From NCBI GenBank assembly GCA_023525915.1, contig CP026657.1, forward strand, positions 1,860,001 through 1,924,000: 64,000 bases of DNA, read 5' to 3'. This document shows positions 42,985 through 51,840 of the stretch, piece after piece (the first letter of the stretch is position 1; every line of letters begins with the position of its first letter). A model generated the notes under the pieces. It was not told where the DNA came from. It worked only from the letters and a program-made list of their open reading frames with translations, and ran no database searches. Position numbers and translations under genes: made by a program. This stretch comes from Acetispira formosa (nom. nud.). Lineage in GTDB: Bacteria; Desulfobacterota; Desulfarculia; Adiutricales; Adiutricaceae.

Positions 42985-42989
42985 AAACG

Positions 42990-43030
42990 ACAGCGAGACG
43001 GGGCGTTCAGCGACTGGTGTGCGGTCAATA
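42990..43030. repeat. Repeat family C fragment
   Basis: Holds a diverged core GCGAGACGGGGCGTTCAGCG. Lies directly before the family-F hairpin, which may have split it. Confidence 0.5.
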
Positions 43031-43056
43031 TTAAAAGCACGGAAAAGCGGGTGACC

Positions 43057-43138
43057 GCCGCCGGGAGAAATGTTTTTGCCCGGATTCATTCCGGAAGTCT
43101 TAGTCACGAATCCGGGCAAAAACATTTCTCCCGGCGGC
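43057..43138. repeat. Repeat family F, perfect long hairpin (copy 2)
   Basis: Arms 43057-43087 and 43108-43138 are perfect complements over 31 bp, with the loop TTCCGGAAGTCTTAGTCA as in copy 1 (15473-15562). The stem is largely unlike copy 1 apart from TGTTTTT and CCCGG. Confidence 0.9.
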
Positions 43139-43189
43139 TGCCTGGTCAGCTTTCTTAATGGGTTTGACAGTGGGCAATTCCAAGTCCGC

Positions 43190-43345
43190 TCCGCCGCATA
43201 TAACGGCAGTCGAGCCATGGATGGCGAGACGGAGCGCCAGCGACTGGTTTTGACGAGGAAACAGCTGGCAGCGAAGCAAAAACCACGCTTTTTGCGTAGC
43301 TACGAACCGTAAGTTTAAGGGAAATAACCATATTTAATAGCAAAG
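43190..43345. repeat. Repeat family C (copy)
   Basis: Core GGAGCGCCAGCGACTGG, hairpin GCGAAGCAAAAACCACGC and CGTAAGTTTAAGGG are intact; termini are degenerate (ATATAACGG on the left, CATATTTAATAGC on the right). Confidence 0.75.
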
Positions 43346-43353
43346 GAACGGGC

Positions 43354-44421
43354 TTGTCGCAGTCACGATCTCGCTCTCTTAAAAAAAAGAAATCCATCTG
43401 GATTCCGACCCTGACAGCCCTGGGCCTGACGGCCCTTTTTCTGGTCATGAAGCCCGAAGCCATGAAGGGTTTCCTGAATCTGACCCATCTTGTCGACAAG
43501 GTAGTGTGGCCTATGGCCAGAGCTATGTTTTTCATGGCTCTGGGCCTGAGTCTGGCTATGGTCATCGAAGCTCTGGGCTGGACAGTGCGGCTGGGCCGTC
43601 TGGCCAGTCCTCTGGCTGTTTATGCCCACCTGCCCAAAGTCGCGGCGGCCAGCTTCACTACCGCCCTGGTTTCCAATCCGGCGGCCAACGGCATGCTCTC
43701 TGAAGCTTTGGACAAAGGCGAAATAACGCCCCGCGCCCTGGCGGTGGCCAACCTCCTAAACGGTTCCTGGCCCGCTTTCATCGTCCATTTGCCCTCGACG
43801 CTGGTTATAGCCACTTCCTTCGCGGGCCGGGCCGGGCTGGCCTACACCTCAATCATGTTCACGGCCGCCACCCTTCGTCTGGCCGGGGCCGCCATACTAG
43901 GCCGCCTGATTTTGCCGCCCATGGACACCTCCCTCAAGGAAGACGCTCAAGCCAAAAAGAGCCTCCGCGAAATCTGGCCCGGACTGCGCCAGCGGCTGGC
44001 GCGTCGCCTGACCACTTTGATCAGTGTGGCCGCGCCCGTTTATTATCTGATTACCATGGCGGCCGATCTGGGATTTTTCGAGATGGTCAAAAATTTTTCC
44101 GCCAGCCACCTGCCGGATTTCTTCCTGCCGGTGGAGGCGGCCACCCTGGTAATTTTTTCGGTGATGGCGGAATTTTCATCCGGCTTTGTGGCCGCCGGGG
44201 CCATGATCCAAAATTCGACTTTAACCTTCGCCCAGGCCACGGCGGCTCTGGTGCTCGGTAATATCATCTCCACTCCCATCCGCGTTTTGCGCTGGCAGCT
44301 GGCGGCTTTTCTTGGTTTTTTCCAGGTCAGGCTCGGTTTGATTCTGATATTCTGCAATCAGGGTTTCCGGGTTCTCAGCCTGGTGATTTCTCTGTTTGTT
44401 TTCTGGAGGATATTTGGCTAA
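43354..44421 (+). CDS. Gate-domain (nucleoside recognition/SpmA-like) membrane protein
   Basis: 355 aa from TTG 43354 with AAGGAA upstream; about 8 membrane segments. A first segment (IPTLTALGLTALFLVM), then the gate-domain pattern VSNPAANGMLSEALDKGEITPRALAVANLLNGSWPAFIVHLPSTLVIATSF and a second half EAATLVIFSVMAEFSSGFVAAGAMIQNSTLTFAQATAALVLGNIISTPIRVLRW. Such proteins are found in nucleoside transporters and in sporulation (SpmA/B), and some lie beside corrinoid genes, as here. Transport of a corrin precursor or a nucleoside moiety is possible but not shown. Confidence 0.75.
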   Translation: MSQSRSRSLKKKKSIWIPTLTALGLTALFLVMKPEAMKGFLNLTHLVDKVVWPMARAMFFMALGLSLAMVIEALGWTVRLGRLASPLAVYAHLPKVAAASFTTALVSNPAANGMLSEALDKGEITPRALAVANLLNGSWPAFIVHLPSTLVIATSFAGRAGLAYTSIMFTAATLRLAGAAILGRLILPPMDTSLKEDAQAKKSLREIWPGLRQRLARRLTTLISVAAPVYYLITMAADLGFFEMVKNFSASHLPDFFLPVEAATLVIFSVMAEFSSGFVAAGAMIQNSTLTFAQATAALVLGNIISTPIRVLRWQLAAFLGFFQVRLGLILIFCNQGFRVLSLVISLFVFWRIFG

Positions 44422-44539
44422 ATAAACTTTCACCGTCACACCACTAACCCGCCGCGAAAAATGGCTGGCAGTAAACCTTAAATATATTCATTATTTTTAT
44501 TAATTCTAAAATCCAAAAGTATCTTTCATGGAGTCTTTA

Positions 44540-46384
44540 ATGAGCGGGTTCAGCCTTAAGTGGCGGATAATTATCCCCATCGCCCTGGTTGTCTGTATCG
44601 GCGTCAGCCTGATGGCCACTTTCATCTCTCTTCGTTTTTCTGAAACTGTTACAGACAATATGGAGAAATACCTTCAAGCCGAGTCGTACCGATATGGCAA
44701 TGCCATAAAAGCCGATCTGGATTCTTCCTTCAGCGGTATCAAGGCTCTGGCCACAATCCTTTCCAGGGTGGCCGGCTCGCCTGAGGCCGACCGGGCGCGG
44801 TATCTGGGTATCATCAGGGAGATTTGCGCAGGCAACAAGGGCTTTTTCGGCCTGTGGACAGTGTTTGAGCCGGACAAGTGGGATGGCCGGGACGCTGAGT
44901 ATCGGGGCAAGCTGTACGGCGACGAAAAAAACGGCCGTTTTTCGCCCTATGTTTATGAAGTGAATGGCCAGGAGGGCACGGAATGGCTGGCCGACTATGA
45001 AGGCGGCGAGTATTACGAAGAGCCCCGGGACAGCGGCCGGGTGATGGTTTCCTCCCCTTATCTGGACACGGCGGGCGGCAAAGAGGTTTATGTGGCCTCG
45101 GCCGCTGTTCCGATCCGGCAGAATAATGCTGTAATAGGGGTAGCTGGAGCCGACCTCAACCTAAAGCTGGTCTGTGACAACCTTGGGCAGTTGAAAATTT
45201 TGGATACAGGCTATGCCGTACTTATGGACCACACTGGAACCATCGTCCATCATCCCGATGAAAGACTGCGGACGGCATCCATCTATGAATATGTGACCGA
45301 TGAGGTAGCGGCCGCCATAAGGGAAGTGTATCGCGACAAGCGGCCCAAGACATTGGAAGCCAAATCGAAAACAACCGGGCTTGATACCATTTTCGTTATT
45401 TCGCCTTTTTCTATCTCGGATCTTGAAACCTCCTGGCTGACTATGCTGGCCGCGCCCAAGGCTGAAGTTATGGCTCCGGTCTATTCCGGGCTTTTTCTGA
45501 TTGGCGGCATCGGAGTGGTTTTGATTCTGGTCGTCATCATTCTGTTGTATTTCATGGTTTCCAAGGTCACCAGAGTTTTGAATCACATTGTTGAGGAGCT
45601 TGAAGACGCTTCTTCTCAAGTTAACCTGGCGGCCGGGCAGATATCCAATTCTTCCCAGTTGCTGGCTTCGGGTGCGACTGAGCAGGCCGCCTCGCTGGAA
45701 GAGACTTCCGCCGCGTTGGAAGAAATGTCGTCCTCCACCAAACACAACGCTGACAATGCTGCCAGGACCAACGACACCATGGACCAGAATTTGAAGCTGT
45801 TCAATGAAGGTGCGGGACATATGGAGAGCATGACCAGCGCCATGAGCGGGATTGACGATTCGGCCGGAAAGATTGACCGGATCATCAAGACTATTGAAGA
45901 AATTGCTTTTCAGACCAACCTTCTGGCCCTGAATGCGGCTGTTGAGGCGGCCAGAGCCGGAGAGACGGGGGCCGGGTTTGCCATAGTGGCTGAAGAGGTG
46001 CGTAATCTAGCCCAGCGGTCGGCTGAGGCGGCGCACGGCACTACGGATTTGATCAAGAGCACTATTTCCAATGTGCGGGCCGGGGTCAAGGTGACGGAGG
46101 ATTTGAGCGCTTCTTTCTCTAAAATTCAGGAATCCTCTGAAGTGATCACGATGTTGATCAAGGAAATTGACAAATCTTCAGGCGAGCAGGCCAAAGGGGT
46201 GGAGCAGATCAGTCTGGCTATTTCGCAGTTGGATCAGACTACCCAGCAAAATGCGGCCAATGCGGAGGAATCAGCATCCGCGGTCAGCCAACTCTCACTC
46301 CAAACCGCCCACCTGAACACCATGGTGGAGGAGCTGGTGGAGTTGATTTCCGGCCGGGAAAAGGCGGCTTCATCCAGGCAGTGA
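44540..46384 (+). CDS. Methyl-accepting chemotaxis protein with dCache sensor
   Basis: 614 aa. Start ATG 44540 has GGAG 6 nt upstream; ATG 44528 is less likely. Membrane segment at about residues 10-35 (WRIIIPIALVVCIGVSLMATF), periplasmic Cache-type domain (GLWTVFEPDKWDGRD... VYVASAAVPIRQNNAVIGVAGADLNL) and a second membrane segment near residue 320 (GLFLIGGIGVVLILVVIILL). A classical HAMP is not evident; a short helix leads into the signalling coiled coil with tip EEIAFQTNLLALNAAVEAARAGETGAGFAIVAEEVRNLAQRS. Glu/Gln pairs for CheR methylation are present. Cache sensors bind small organic acids or amino acids. Confidence 0.92.
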   Translation: MSGFSLKWRIIIPIALVVCIGVSLMATFISLRFSETVTDNMEKYLQAESYRYGNAIKADLDSSFSGIKALATILSRVAGSPEADRARYLGIIREICAGNKGFFGLWTVFEPDKWDGRDAEYRGKLYGDEKNGRFSPYVYEVNGQEGTEWLADYEGGEYYEEPRDSGRVMVSSPYLDTAGGKEVYVASAAVPIRQNNAVIGVAGADLNLKLVCDNLGQLKILDTGYAVLMDHTGTIVHHPDERLRTASIYEYVTDEVAAAIREVYRDKRPKTLEAKSKTTGLDTIFVISPFSISDLETSWLTMLAAPKAEVMAPVYSGLFLIGGIGVVLILVVIILLYFMVSKVTRVLNHIVEELEDASSQVNLAAGQISNSSQLLASGATEQAASLEETSAALEEMSSSTKHNADNAARTNDTMDQNLKLFNEGAGHMESMTSAMSGIDDSAGKIDRIIKTIEEIAFQTNLLALNAAVEAARAGETGAGFAIVAEEVRNLAQRSAEAAHGTTDLIKSTISNVRAGVKVTEDLSASFSKIQESSEVITMLIKEIDKSSGEQAKGVEQISLAISQLDQTTQQNAANAEESASAVSQLSLQTAHLNTMVEELVELISGREKAASSRQ

Positions 46385-46388
46385 TTAA

Positions 46389-46528
46389 AAGTCATTTCAT
46401 AAATAAAATTTTTGTTTCCTGGCTAGGCGCGAAGACTTTTTAAGCGCAGCAATATACGACATATTTCGAGCATTAAAAAGGCTCCCGCAACGACGCCAGG
46501 GAGCAAAAAGATATTTATGAAATGACTT
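46389..46528. mobile_element. Repeat family D (copy 1)
   Basis: 140 bp with terminal repeats AAGTCATTTCATAAATA / TATTTATGAAATGACTT. Inside TTCCTGGCTAGGCGCGAAG and CAACGACGCCAGGGAGC pair. It begins 5 bp after the chemoreceptor gene's stop codon. Confidence 0.9.
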
Positions 46529-46590
46529 CTATTATGGAGTGCGGCCCTTGGCCGCAACCGCTCCATTGATTTCTGTCTGTATGGAAAGAG

Positions 46591-47181
46591 TCATTCTGGA
46601 CACTCTCTGGCCATTCCTCGCTTGAAATTATCAAACCATCTATCGAGTTCAGCGGGTTCATCAATCTTCAGAAGTTTGAATATTTCATAAGCGAATTCAA
46701 CGGCGGCGGTTTCATTGGCGGTGATCAGGCCTTTATCAGTCACAACCTGGGCGGCAACATAAAAATCTTTTCCGCCATAGCCTGGCTCTTTTAAAAATAA
46801 ATCCAAATCATCGCCAGTGTGTTTAACTTTATCCAGAAAACCATGCCTGCCCAGGAAAATGGTTGAGCCACAAATGGCCGCCACCGGCACTTTGGCCTCA
46901 ATCGCCTTGGCGATAAAGGCGGCGATTTCCTCATGTTTACTTTCACCCCAGGAAAAACCGCCCGGAAGAATCAAGAGGGCGGCCCGGCTAAAATCCCGGT
47001 ATTGACTCAGTTCATAATCAACCGCCGCTCTCACACCGCCTATGGAGACTTTGGGAGCGCTATCCAGGGCTATGGTCTTGACCGCATATTCAGGAACTGA
47101 ATTTACTTCCGCTATTGCATAAGCCGCTTCCCAATCCGCCCACTTATTCGTCAGAAGCACCAGAACATCCTTCATCTCCAT
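46591..47181 (-). CDS. DJ-1/PfpI family protein
   Basis: 196 aa. Fold motifs: DVLVLLTNKWADWEAAYAI, ALLILPGGFSWGESKHEEIAAFIAKAIEAKVPVAAICGSTIFLGRHGFLD, with the nucleophile Cys in AICGST (DJ-1 form; residue about 101), and KGLITANETAAVEFAYEIFKLL. Family members are glyoxalases, chaperones or stress proteins; no partner reveals the substrate. It faces the chemoreceptor gene, with repeat D and about 60 bp between. Likely monocistronic, with a possible transcript of the small ORF further upstream. Confidence 0.9.
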   Translation of the reverse strand: MEMKDVLVLLTNKWADWEAAYAIAEVNSVPEYAVKTIALDSAPKVSIGGVRAAVDYELSQYRDFSRAALLILPGGFSWGESKHEEIAAFIAKAIEAKVPVAAICGSTIFLGRHGFLDKVKHTGDDLDLFLKEPGYGGKDFYVAAQVVTDKGLITANETAAVEFAYEIFKLLKIDEPAELDRWFDNFKRGMARECPE

Positions 47182-47237
47182 CTTTATCTCCTTCAGCCCG
47201 TATACTTTCCAAGAAGCTTACGAAATGACTATTCCAT

Positions 47238-47444
47238 TCAATAGCACCGGTTATTTATCATATGCGCCACCTCTTCCATTTCCTGGAGGCAATCACGGTG
47301 GATAAGATCCTTTTCCTCGGCTGACAATTCCCGCCCGATGCGGTTGACACACTGTATTTCCACCTGTTTGACAGTGTTATTGACCATGGCGGCCCGCAGA
47401 AGGCACAGTTCATCCATCAAAAGGGCGAATTGCTGCTCATTCAT
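47238..47444 (-). CDS. Small hypothetical protein
   Basis: 68 aa, helical and charged: MNEQQFALLMDELCLLRAAMVNNTVKQVEIQCVNRIGRELSAEEKDLIHRDC... with three Cys and a second half resembling EEKDLI-type helices. No family recognised. It lies in a 340-bp stretch between panB and the DJ-1 gene on the same strand, with AAAAATG context and a modest ribosome binding site. Real or not cannot be settled by sequence alone, but its composition is protein-like. Confidence 0.5.
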   Translation of the reverse strand: MNEQQFALLMDELCLLRAAMVNNTVKQVEIQCVNRIGRELSAEEKDLIHRDCLQEMEEVAHMINNRCY

Positions 47445-47520
47445 TTTTCCACTCCAAAAGTAAAACGGGCGGGAGCCAAGCTCCCACCCATTCCGTTTGC
47501 GCGACGTTTAGAGAAAGGGC

Positions 47521-48372
47521 TTATTTCTCGCCCATCAGTTTAAGGAACTTTTCTTCCTCACCGGCCACCATCTTGTAGGTGTACTCATCGCTGGGGAACT
47601 TGGAGTCCTTAACATCTTTGACGTATTCTTTCATGGCGTTGGTCACAACCTCGGCCACGTTGGCGTATTTTTTGACGAATTTAGGCGTGAAAGCCTGGAA
47701 CTGGCCGATCATGTCGCTGACGATCAGAAGCTGGCCGTCGCACGGCAGGCCCGCGCCGATGGACAGAACCGGGATGGTCAGGGTCTTGGTGATGTAGGCG
47801 GTGACCTCCGGGGGCACGGCTTCCACCAGAAGAAGCTTCGCACCGGCCTTTTCAACGGCAATGGCGTCTTCCACGGTCATCTTGGCCGCTTCGGCCGTGC
47901 GGCCCTGAGCCTTGTGCCCGCCCAACTGGCCGGAGGACTGGGGGGTGAGGCCGATGTGGCCCACAGCCACGATGCCGGCGTCGCTAATGGCCTTGATGCG
48001 ATCAACGATACGCACGCCGCCCTCCAGCTTAACCGCGTCGACATCAGCTTCCTTGAGGAAACGGCCGGCGTTGTAAACGGCGTCGGCGTCGCTGGTCTGA
48101 TAGCTGAGGAAAGGCATGTCGCCGACCACAAAGGTGTTGGCCGCGCCCCGGCGCACGGCTTCACTATGAACGATGCACTGGTCCATGGTCACCGGCACAG
48201 TGCCGTTGTAACCGTAAACGCACATGCCCAGGGAATCGCCGACCAGGATCATGTCCATGCCGGCCGCTTCAGCGAACTGGGCGGTGGGGTAGTCATAGGA
48301 AGTGAGCCAAGCGATTTTTTCGCCTTTTTCTTTCATTGAATACAGATCAAACAAGGATTTTTTCTTAGCCAT
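47521..48372 (-). CDS. panB: 3-methyl-2-oxobutanoate hydroxymethyltransferase
   Basis: 283 aa. Markers: KIAWLTSYDYPTAQFAEAAGMDMILVGDSLGMCVYGYNGTVPVTMDQCIVHSEAVRRGA, VVGDMPFLSYQTS, VKLEGG and GHIGLTPQS, then IPVLSIGAGLPCDGQLLIVSDMIG. Metal-binding Asp residues in VGDSLG and VVGDMP are present. It converts 2-oxoisovalerate to ketopantoate, the first pantothenate step. The promoter at 48526-48498 drives it, and the divergent GlxA-like gene starts 282 bp away. GGAGG precedes the start. Confidence 0.96.
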   Translation of the reverse strand: MAKKKSLFDLYSMKEKGEKIAWLTSYDYPTAQFAEAAGMDMILVGDSLGMCVYGYNGTVPVTMDQCIVHSEAVRRGAANTFVVGDMPFLSYQTSDADAVYNAGRFLKEADVDAVKLEGGVRIVDRIKAISDAGIVAVGHIGLTPQSSGQLGGHKAQGRTAEAAKMTVEDAIAVEKAGAKLLLVEAVPPEVTAYITKTLTIPVLSIGAGLPCDGQLLIVSDMIGQFQAFTPKFVKKYANVAEVVTNAMKEYVKDVKDSKFPSDEYTYKMVAGEEEKFLKLMGEK

Positions 48373-48497
48373 TTTTCTGCCTCCTCAGGCTTCAGTGGAA
48401 AATGCATTGGCAAAGGAATGCCATAATTTTGGGTGTAATTAGACCCGGCTCATTTCTCGCATTGTAAAACAATGACTCGCAATACGTTATGGTGTTA

Positions 48498-48526
48498 AAT
48501 ATACACTTTTTGCCCTTTTTCGTCAA
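48498..48526 (-). promoter_or_regulatory. Sigma-70 type promoter of panB
   Basis: TTGACG (48526-48521), 17-bp spacer, TATATT (48503-48498) on the minus strand; leader of about 118 nt. On the other strand a TTGACA box at 48549-48554 lies next to the palindrome AGCGGAGCTTCCGCT (48555-48569), which looks like an operator for the divergent regulator gene. Confidence 0.65.
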
Positions 48527-48653
48527 CCCCGTCAGCACCCTGAAACTGTTGACAGCGGAGCTTCCGCTGTGACAAGATACAATAAAAATGTAAATGTTTC
48601 AGCCCTATACAGGGCGCTCAATTTAACTCTTTTTCCGCCGGGCGGAAAACAGG

Positions 48654-49655
48654 ATGTTTATGTCTCCCGATACCAAACTGACCCGCGCCAGCACCATATT
48701 AAAGGTAGGATTCATTCTTTTGCCGGAATTTGACCTCTTGTCGTTCACCGGATTTGTGGAAAACCTGCGTCAGGCCACCGACCTCGGCGACCTCAGCCAA
48801 ACGGCCTGGGCCAGATGGACCATCATGGGCCATGACCTGATGCCCATCAAGGCCAGCTGCGGACTGGTGGTCGAACCGGATGAAATTCTCCGTGACCCGG
48901 AAGCCTTTGATTATGTTGTGGCCATTGGCGGCAAAATAGCCTCGGAAAAAATTTCTGAGGTTTTTCCGCCTTATCTGGCCAAAGCCGTCTCCTTGAAGGT
49001 GCCGGTGATCGGCCTGGGGTCGGCCATTTTCGTCCTGGCCAGGGCCGGCCTTTTGAACCGGCGGCGCTGTGTGGTTTTCTGGCCCCACTATCAGAAATTC
49101 AAAAACCTCTATCCCGACGCCAGAATCCAGGTTGATAAAGCCTTTGTGGAAGACCGGGGCGTCATCACCTGCCCCGGCGGCTCGGTATCGGCGGATCTGG
49201 TCATGGGCCTGATGGAAAGATTCTACGGCCCGGAACTGATGGCCAAAATACTCCGGCGGCGCTCCCTGGACTGGAACCGCCCGGAGGACCGGACCAATGT
49301 TCCTGGCCTGGACCAGTATCACGACATCAACGATCCGCGAGTGCGCCGGGCGGTCTTCTTCATGGAACAGAACCTCACCGCCAACCTGACCAGCGAAGAC
49401 ACGGCCCGGGAAGCCGGCATAAGCACCCGACAGTTGGAGAGGCTCTTTCAGGATCTGCTGAAAGATTCCCCCGCCGGACATTTTCGCAAGCTGCGCCTCC
49501 GAAGGGCAAACTGGCTGCTTCTCCACACCCGCCGGACCATAACCGACATCGCGCAGGAGTGCGGGTTTTCCGACAGTTCGCACTTTGCCAAACGTTATAA
49601 GGAGTTTTACGGTCACGCCCCCAGTTATGACCGCAAGTCCGACCTACAGCAATAG
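48654..49655 (+). CDS. GlxA-like AraC-family regulator with DJ-1-type N-terminal domain
   Basis: 333 aa. N-terminal residues about 15-195 carry the GATase1/DJ-1 domain: KVGFILLPEFDLLSFTGFVENLRQA, YVVAIGG, VIGLGSAIFVLARAGLL and VVTCPGGSVSADLVMGLM; the nucleophile Cys is replaced (GLGSA), so it senses rather than catalyses. C-terminal residues about 225-320 are an AraC DNA-binding pair: TSEDTAREAGISTRQLERLFQDLLKDSPAGHFRKLRLRRA and TITDIAQECGFSDSSHFAKRYKEFYGHAPS. Divergent from panB. Nearest families (GlxA, FtrA, ArgR) act on amino acid or quaternary amine use; the target is unknown. Confidence 0.88.
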   Translation: MFMSPDTKLTRASTILKVGFILLPEFDLLSFTGFVENLRQATDLGDLSQTAWARWTIMGHDLMPIKASCGLVVEPDEILRDPEAFDYVVAIGGKIASEKISEVFPPYLAKAVSLKVPVIGLGSAIFVLARAGLLNRRRCVVFWPHYQKFKNLYPDARIQVDKAFVEDRGVITCPGGSVSADLVMGLMERFYGPELMAKILRRRSLDWNRPEDRTNVPGLDQYHDINDPRVRRAVFFMEQNLTANLTSEDTAREAGISTRQLERLFQDLLKDSPAGHFRKLRLRRANWLLLHTRRTITDIAQECGFSDSSHFAKRYKEFYGHAPSYDRKSDLQQ

Positions 49656-49684
49656 CCGCAATTGAAACGGCAAAGGTAAAACCC

Positions 49685-49830
49685 GGCCGGGCGGGCGAAA
49701 AAATTTCTGACGTCGCTCGTAATTTTCTCTGATTCCCGGCCGGGTGACAGTAGCGGAGTTTTGTAGGTCCGCGCCCGTCCGGGGAGCAAAATTACGAGCG
49801 ACTTACAGAAAATTTTTCGCCCGCCCGGCC
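49685..49830. repeat. Repeat family E, right hairpin (copy 2, inverted)
   Basis: Outer arms start GGCCGGGCGGGCGAAAAAA and end TTTTTCGCCCGCCCGGCC. Compared with copy 1 (GTGC / GCAC) both arms carry matched changes (GGGC / GCCC). Confidence 0.85.
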
Positions 49831-49895
49831 TGGTCAGGGTCGGCATTTGATAAGGATGACGGTTCCGGTCTTCTTTTGCGAGCCGACCATGTTCA

Positions 49896-50162
49896 GGAGG
49901 GCGGGGCGGTGAGATTTCTCCAGAGGGGACCACGATTTTTGCTCCCCGGACAGGTACAGGTTTAAGGGAAAAGTCAACATTTTAAAAATAGCAGGTCGAC
50001 CCTGTGGGGGAGACGGAGCGCCAGCGACTGGTTTTGAGGCCATAAAAGCTGCTCGCGAAGCAAAAACCACGCTTTTTGCGTAGCGGACGGGCCGCCAGTT
50101 TAAGGAAAAATGCCGTAATTAAAATCGCTCCACTATGGAGATATCTCACCGCCCCGCCCTCC
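49896..50162. repeat. Repeat family E, left hairpin (copy 2) containing a family-C insertion
   Basis: Arms GGAGGGCGGGGCGGTGAGAT and ATCTCACCGCCCCGCCCTCC match copy 1, but the loop from about 49970 to 50131 is occupied by family C (core GGAGCGCCAGCGACTGG at about 50014-50032) plus the last 30 bp of another family-C right end. Around 60 bp of the original loop are missing. No gene lies in this 670-bp gap. Confidence 0.85.
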
Positions 50163-50324
50163 GGGTTTTACCTTTGCCGTTTCTAGCGATTACCCTGCCA
50201 CAGTTTAAGCGGCAATTGCTACCCTTTCTGCCCCGTGCTATAATCCGTTTTTTAATATCACCTCCGGCCCCACCCCGGACGCTTTCAAAAAACACGCCGC
50301 TTCCCGGCGGCGAAAGGATAGTTC

Positions 50325-51818
50325 ATGACCGCTAAAAACCTGATGGTAGTCGGCACTGCCTCATCAGTCGGCAAGAGCCTTCTGGTGACCGCTTTCTGCC
50401 GCATTTTCAAGCGCCACGGCTACACGGTGGCTCCGTTCAAATCACAAAATATGTCCCTGAACTCTTTCGTGACACCTGAAGGGCACGAAATGGGACGGGC
50501 TCAGGTCTCCCAGGCCGAAGCCGCCGGGCTGGTGCCCTCCGCCCTCATGAACCCTATCCTCCTGAAGCCAACCACCAACAGTAAAAGCCAGGTCATAGTC
50601 AACGGCAAAGTTTATGGCAACATGTCGGCCACTGAATATTACGCCTTTAAGGACAACCTCCGCCCCCAGGTGATGGAGGCTTATAATAAACTGGCCGCCC
50701 AATACGATATGGTGGTTATTGAAGGCGCGGGCAGCCCGGCTGAAATAAACCTGATGGATAACGATTTCGTCAACATGGGTATGGCCGCTATGGCCGACGC
50801 ACCCGTGGTGCTGGCCGGGGACATCGACCGAGGCGGGGTGTTCGCCTCTCTCTACGGCACAGTCAAGCTTCTGCCGCCCGATGACCAGGCCAGAATCAAA
50901 GGGCTGATCATCAACAAATTCAGAGGCGACGTCAAAATCCTGGAACCGGGCTTGCGGCAGATTGAGGAATTGCTGAACATTCCGGTGCTGGGCGTCATTC
51001 CCTACGGCAAATTCGCCATTGATGAGGAAGACAGCCTCACTGACCGTTTTTCATGCGGCGGCCGGGGCGGAGCCGTGAATATCACTGTGCTGCGCCTGCC
51101 GCGCATTTCCAATTTCACTGACTTCGCCGTGTTCGACAGCCTGCCGGATGTTTCCCTGACCTATGCCGACGATGCCGCCGGGCTGGAGCAGGCCGATATG
51201 GTTATTATCCCCGGCTCCAAAAACACCATTGAAGACATGGAGCATTTGGAGCGGAGTGGATTTTCCGAAAAGCTGAAAAGGCTGGCCGCCTCCGGCCGTG
51301 TTATCGCGGGAATCTGCGGCGGCTTTCAGATTCTCGGCCGCATGATCCACGACCCCCACGGGGTTGAAAGCCCACTGGGCTCAATAAGCGGCCTGGGATT
51401 GCTGGACGTGGAAACTCACTTTGCCCAGGATAAGCATACCGTTCAATCAAGCCTGAAATTGCGAAGCCTCCCCGGCCCCCTGGAAGGATGCGGCGGACAG
51501 ACTTTGAGCGGTTATGAAATTCACATGGGTGAAACCGAAGTCGGGCCAGATGTTACACCTCTGGCTGAGGAACGTTCCGCCGGGGCGGTCAATCGGGCCG
51601 GAAACGTCTTTGGCAGTTACCTTCACGGATTTTTTGACAACCTTGAGTTCACCAGAAATCTCATCAATAACATCCGCCGCGCCAAGGGTCTTGAAGCGGC
51701 TGAATCCGGTGAAGGACCGGCCACCTATGACGAGTTTAAGGAAAGAGAATATGATCGCCTGGCCGACATGGTGGAAGAGCACCTGCCGCTTGAAAAACTT
51801 TTAAAAATTGTGGGATAA
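50325..51818 (+). CDS. cobQ: Cobyric acid synthase
   Basis: 497 aa. P-loop-like amidoligase N-terminal domain ([20 protein letters not shown]), [55 protein letters not shown] and [11 protein letters not shown], then a glutamine amidotransferase C-terminal domain with the nucleophile Cys in [16 protein letters not shown] and the His in [10 protein letters not shown]. Amidates b, d, e and g side chains of adenosylcobyrinic acid a,c-diamide. Needs cobalamin genes elsewhere; with the CobI-like gene at 42 kb and importer it suggests B12 making or remodelling. RmlA gene follows by 22 bp. Confidence 0.95.
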   Translation: MTAKNLMVVGTASSVGKSLLVTAFCRIFKRHGYTVAPFKSQNMSLNSFVTPEGHEMGRAQVSQAEAAGLVPSALMNPILLKPTTNSKSQVIVNGKVYGNMSATEYYAFKDNLRPQVMEAYNKLAAQYDMVVIEGAGSPAEINLMDNDFVNMGMAAMADAPVVLAGDIDRGGVFASLYGTVKLLPPDDQARIKGLIINKFRGDVKILEPGLRQIEELLNIPVLGVIPYGKFAIDEEDSLTDRFSCGGRGGAVNITVLRLPRISNFTDFAVFDSLPDVSLTYADDAAGLEQADMVIIPGSKNTIEDMEHLERSGFSEKLKRLAASGRVIAGICGGFQILGRMIHDPHGVESPLGSISGLGLLDVETHFAQDKHTVQSSLKLRSLPGPLEGCGGQTLSGYEIHMGETEVGPDVTPLAEERSAGAVNRAGNVFGSYLHGFFDNLEFTRNLINNIRRAKGLEAAESGEGPATYDEFKEREYDRLADMVEEHLPLEKLLKIVG

Positions 51819-51840
51819 TTTCGGAAAGGATGTGCCGGTA

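Noticed and set aside
15473..43138. Retron or group II intron source for family F hairpins
   Set aside because: No reverse transcriptase frame in the window and no msr/msd arrangement or intron domain V; could still exist elsewhere in the genome.
5702..50162. CRISPR array
   Set aside because: Repeats are dispersed or palindromic; none forms regularly spaced arrays with unique spacers.
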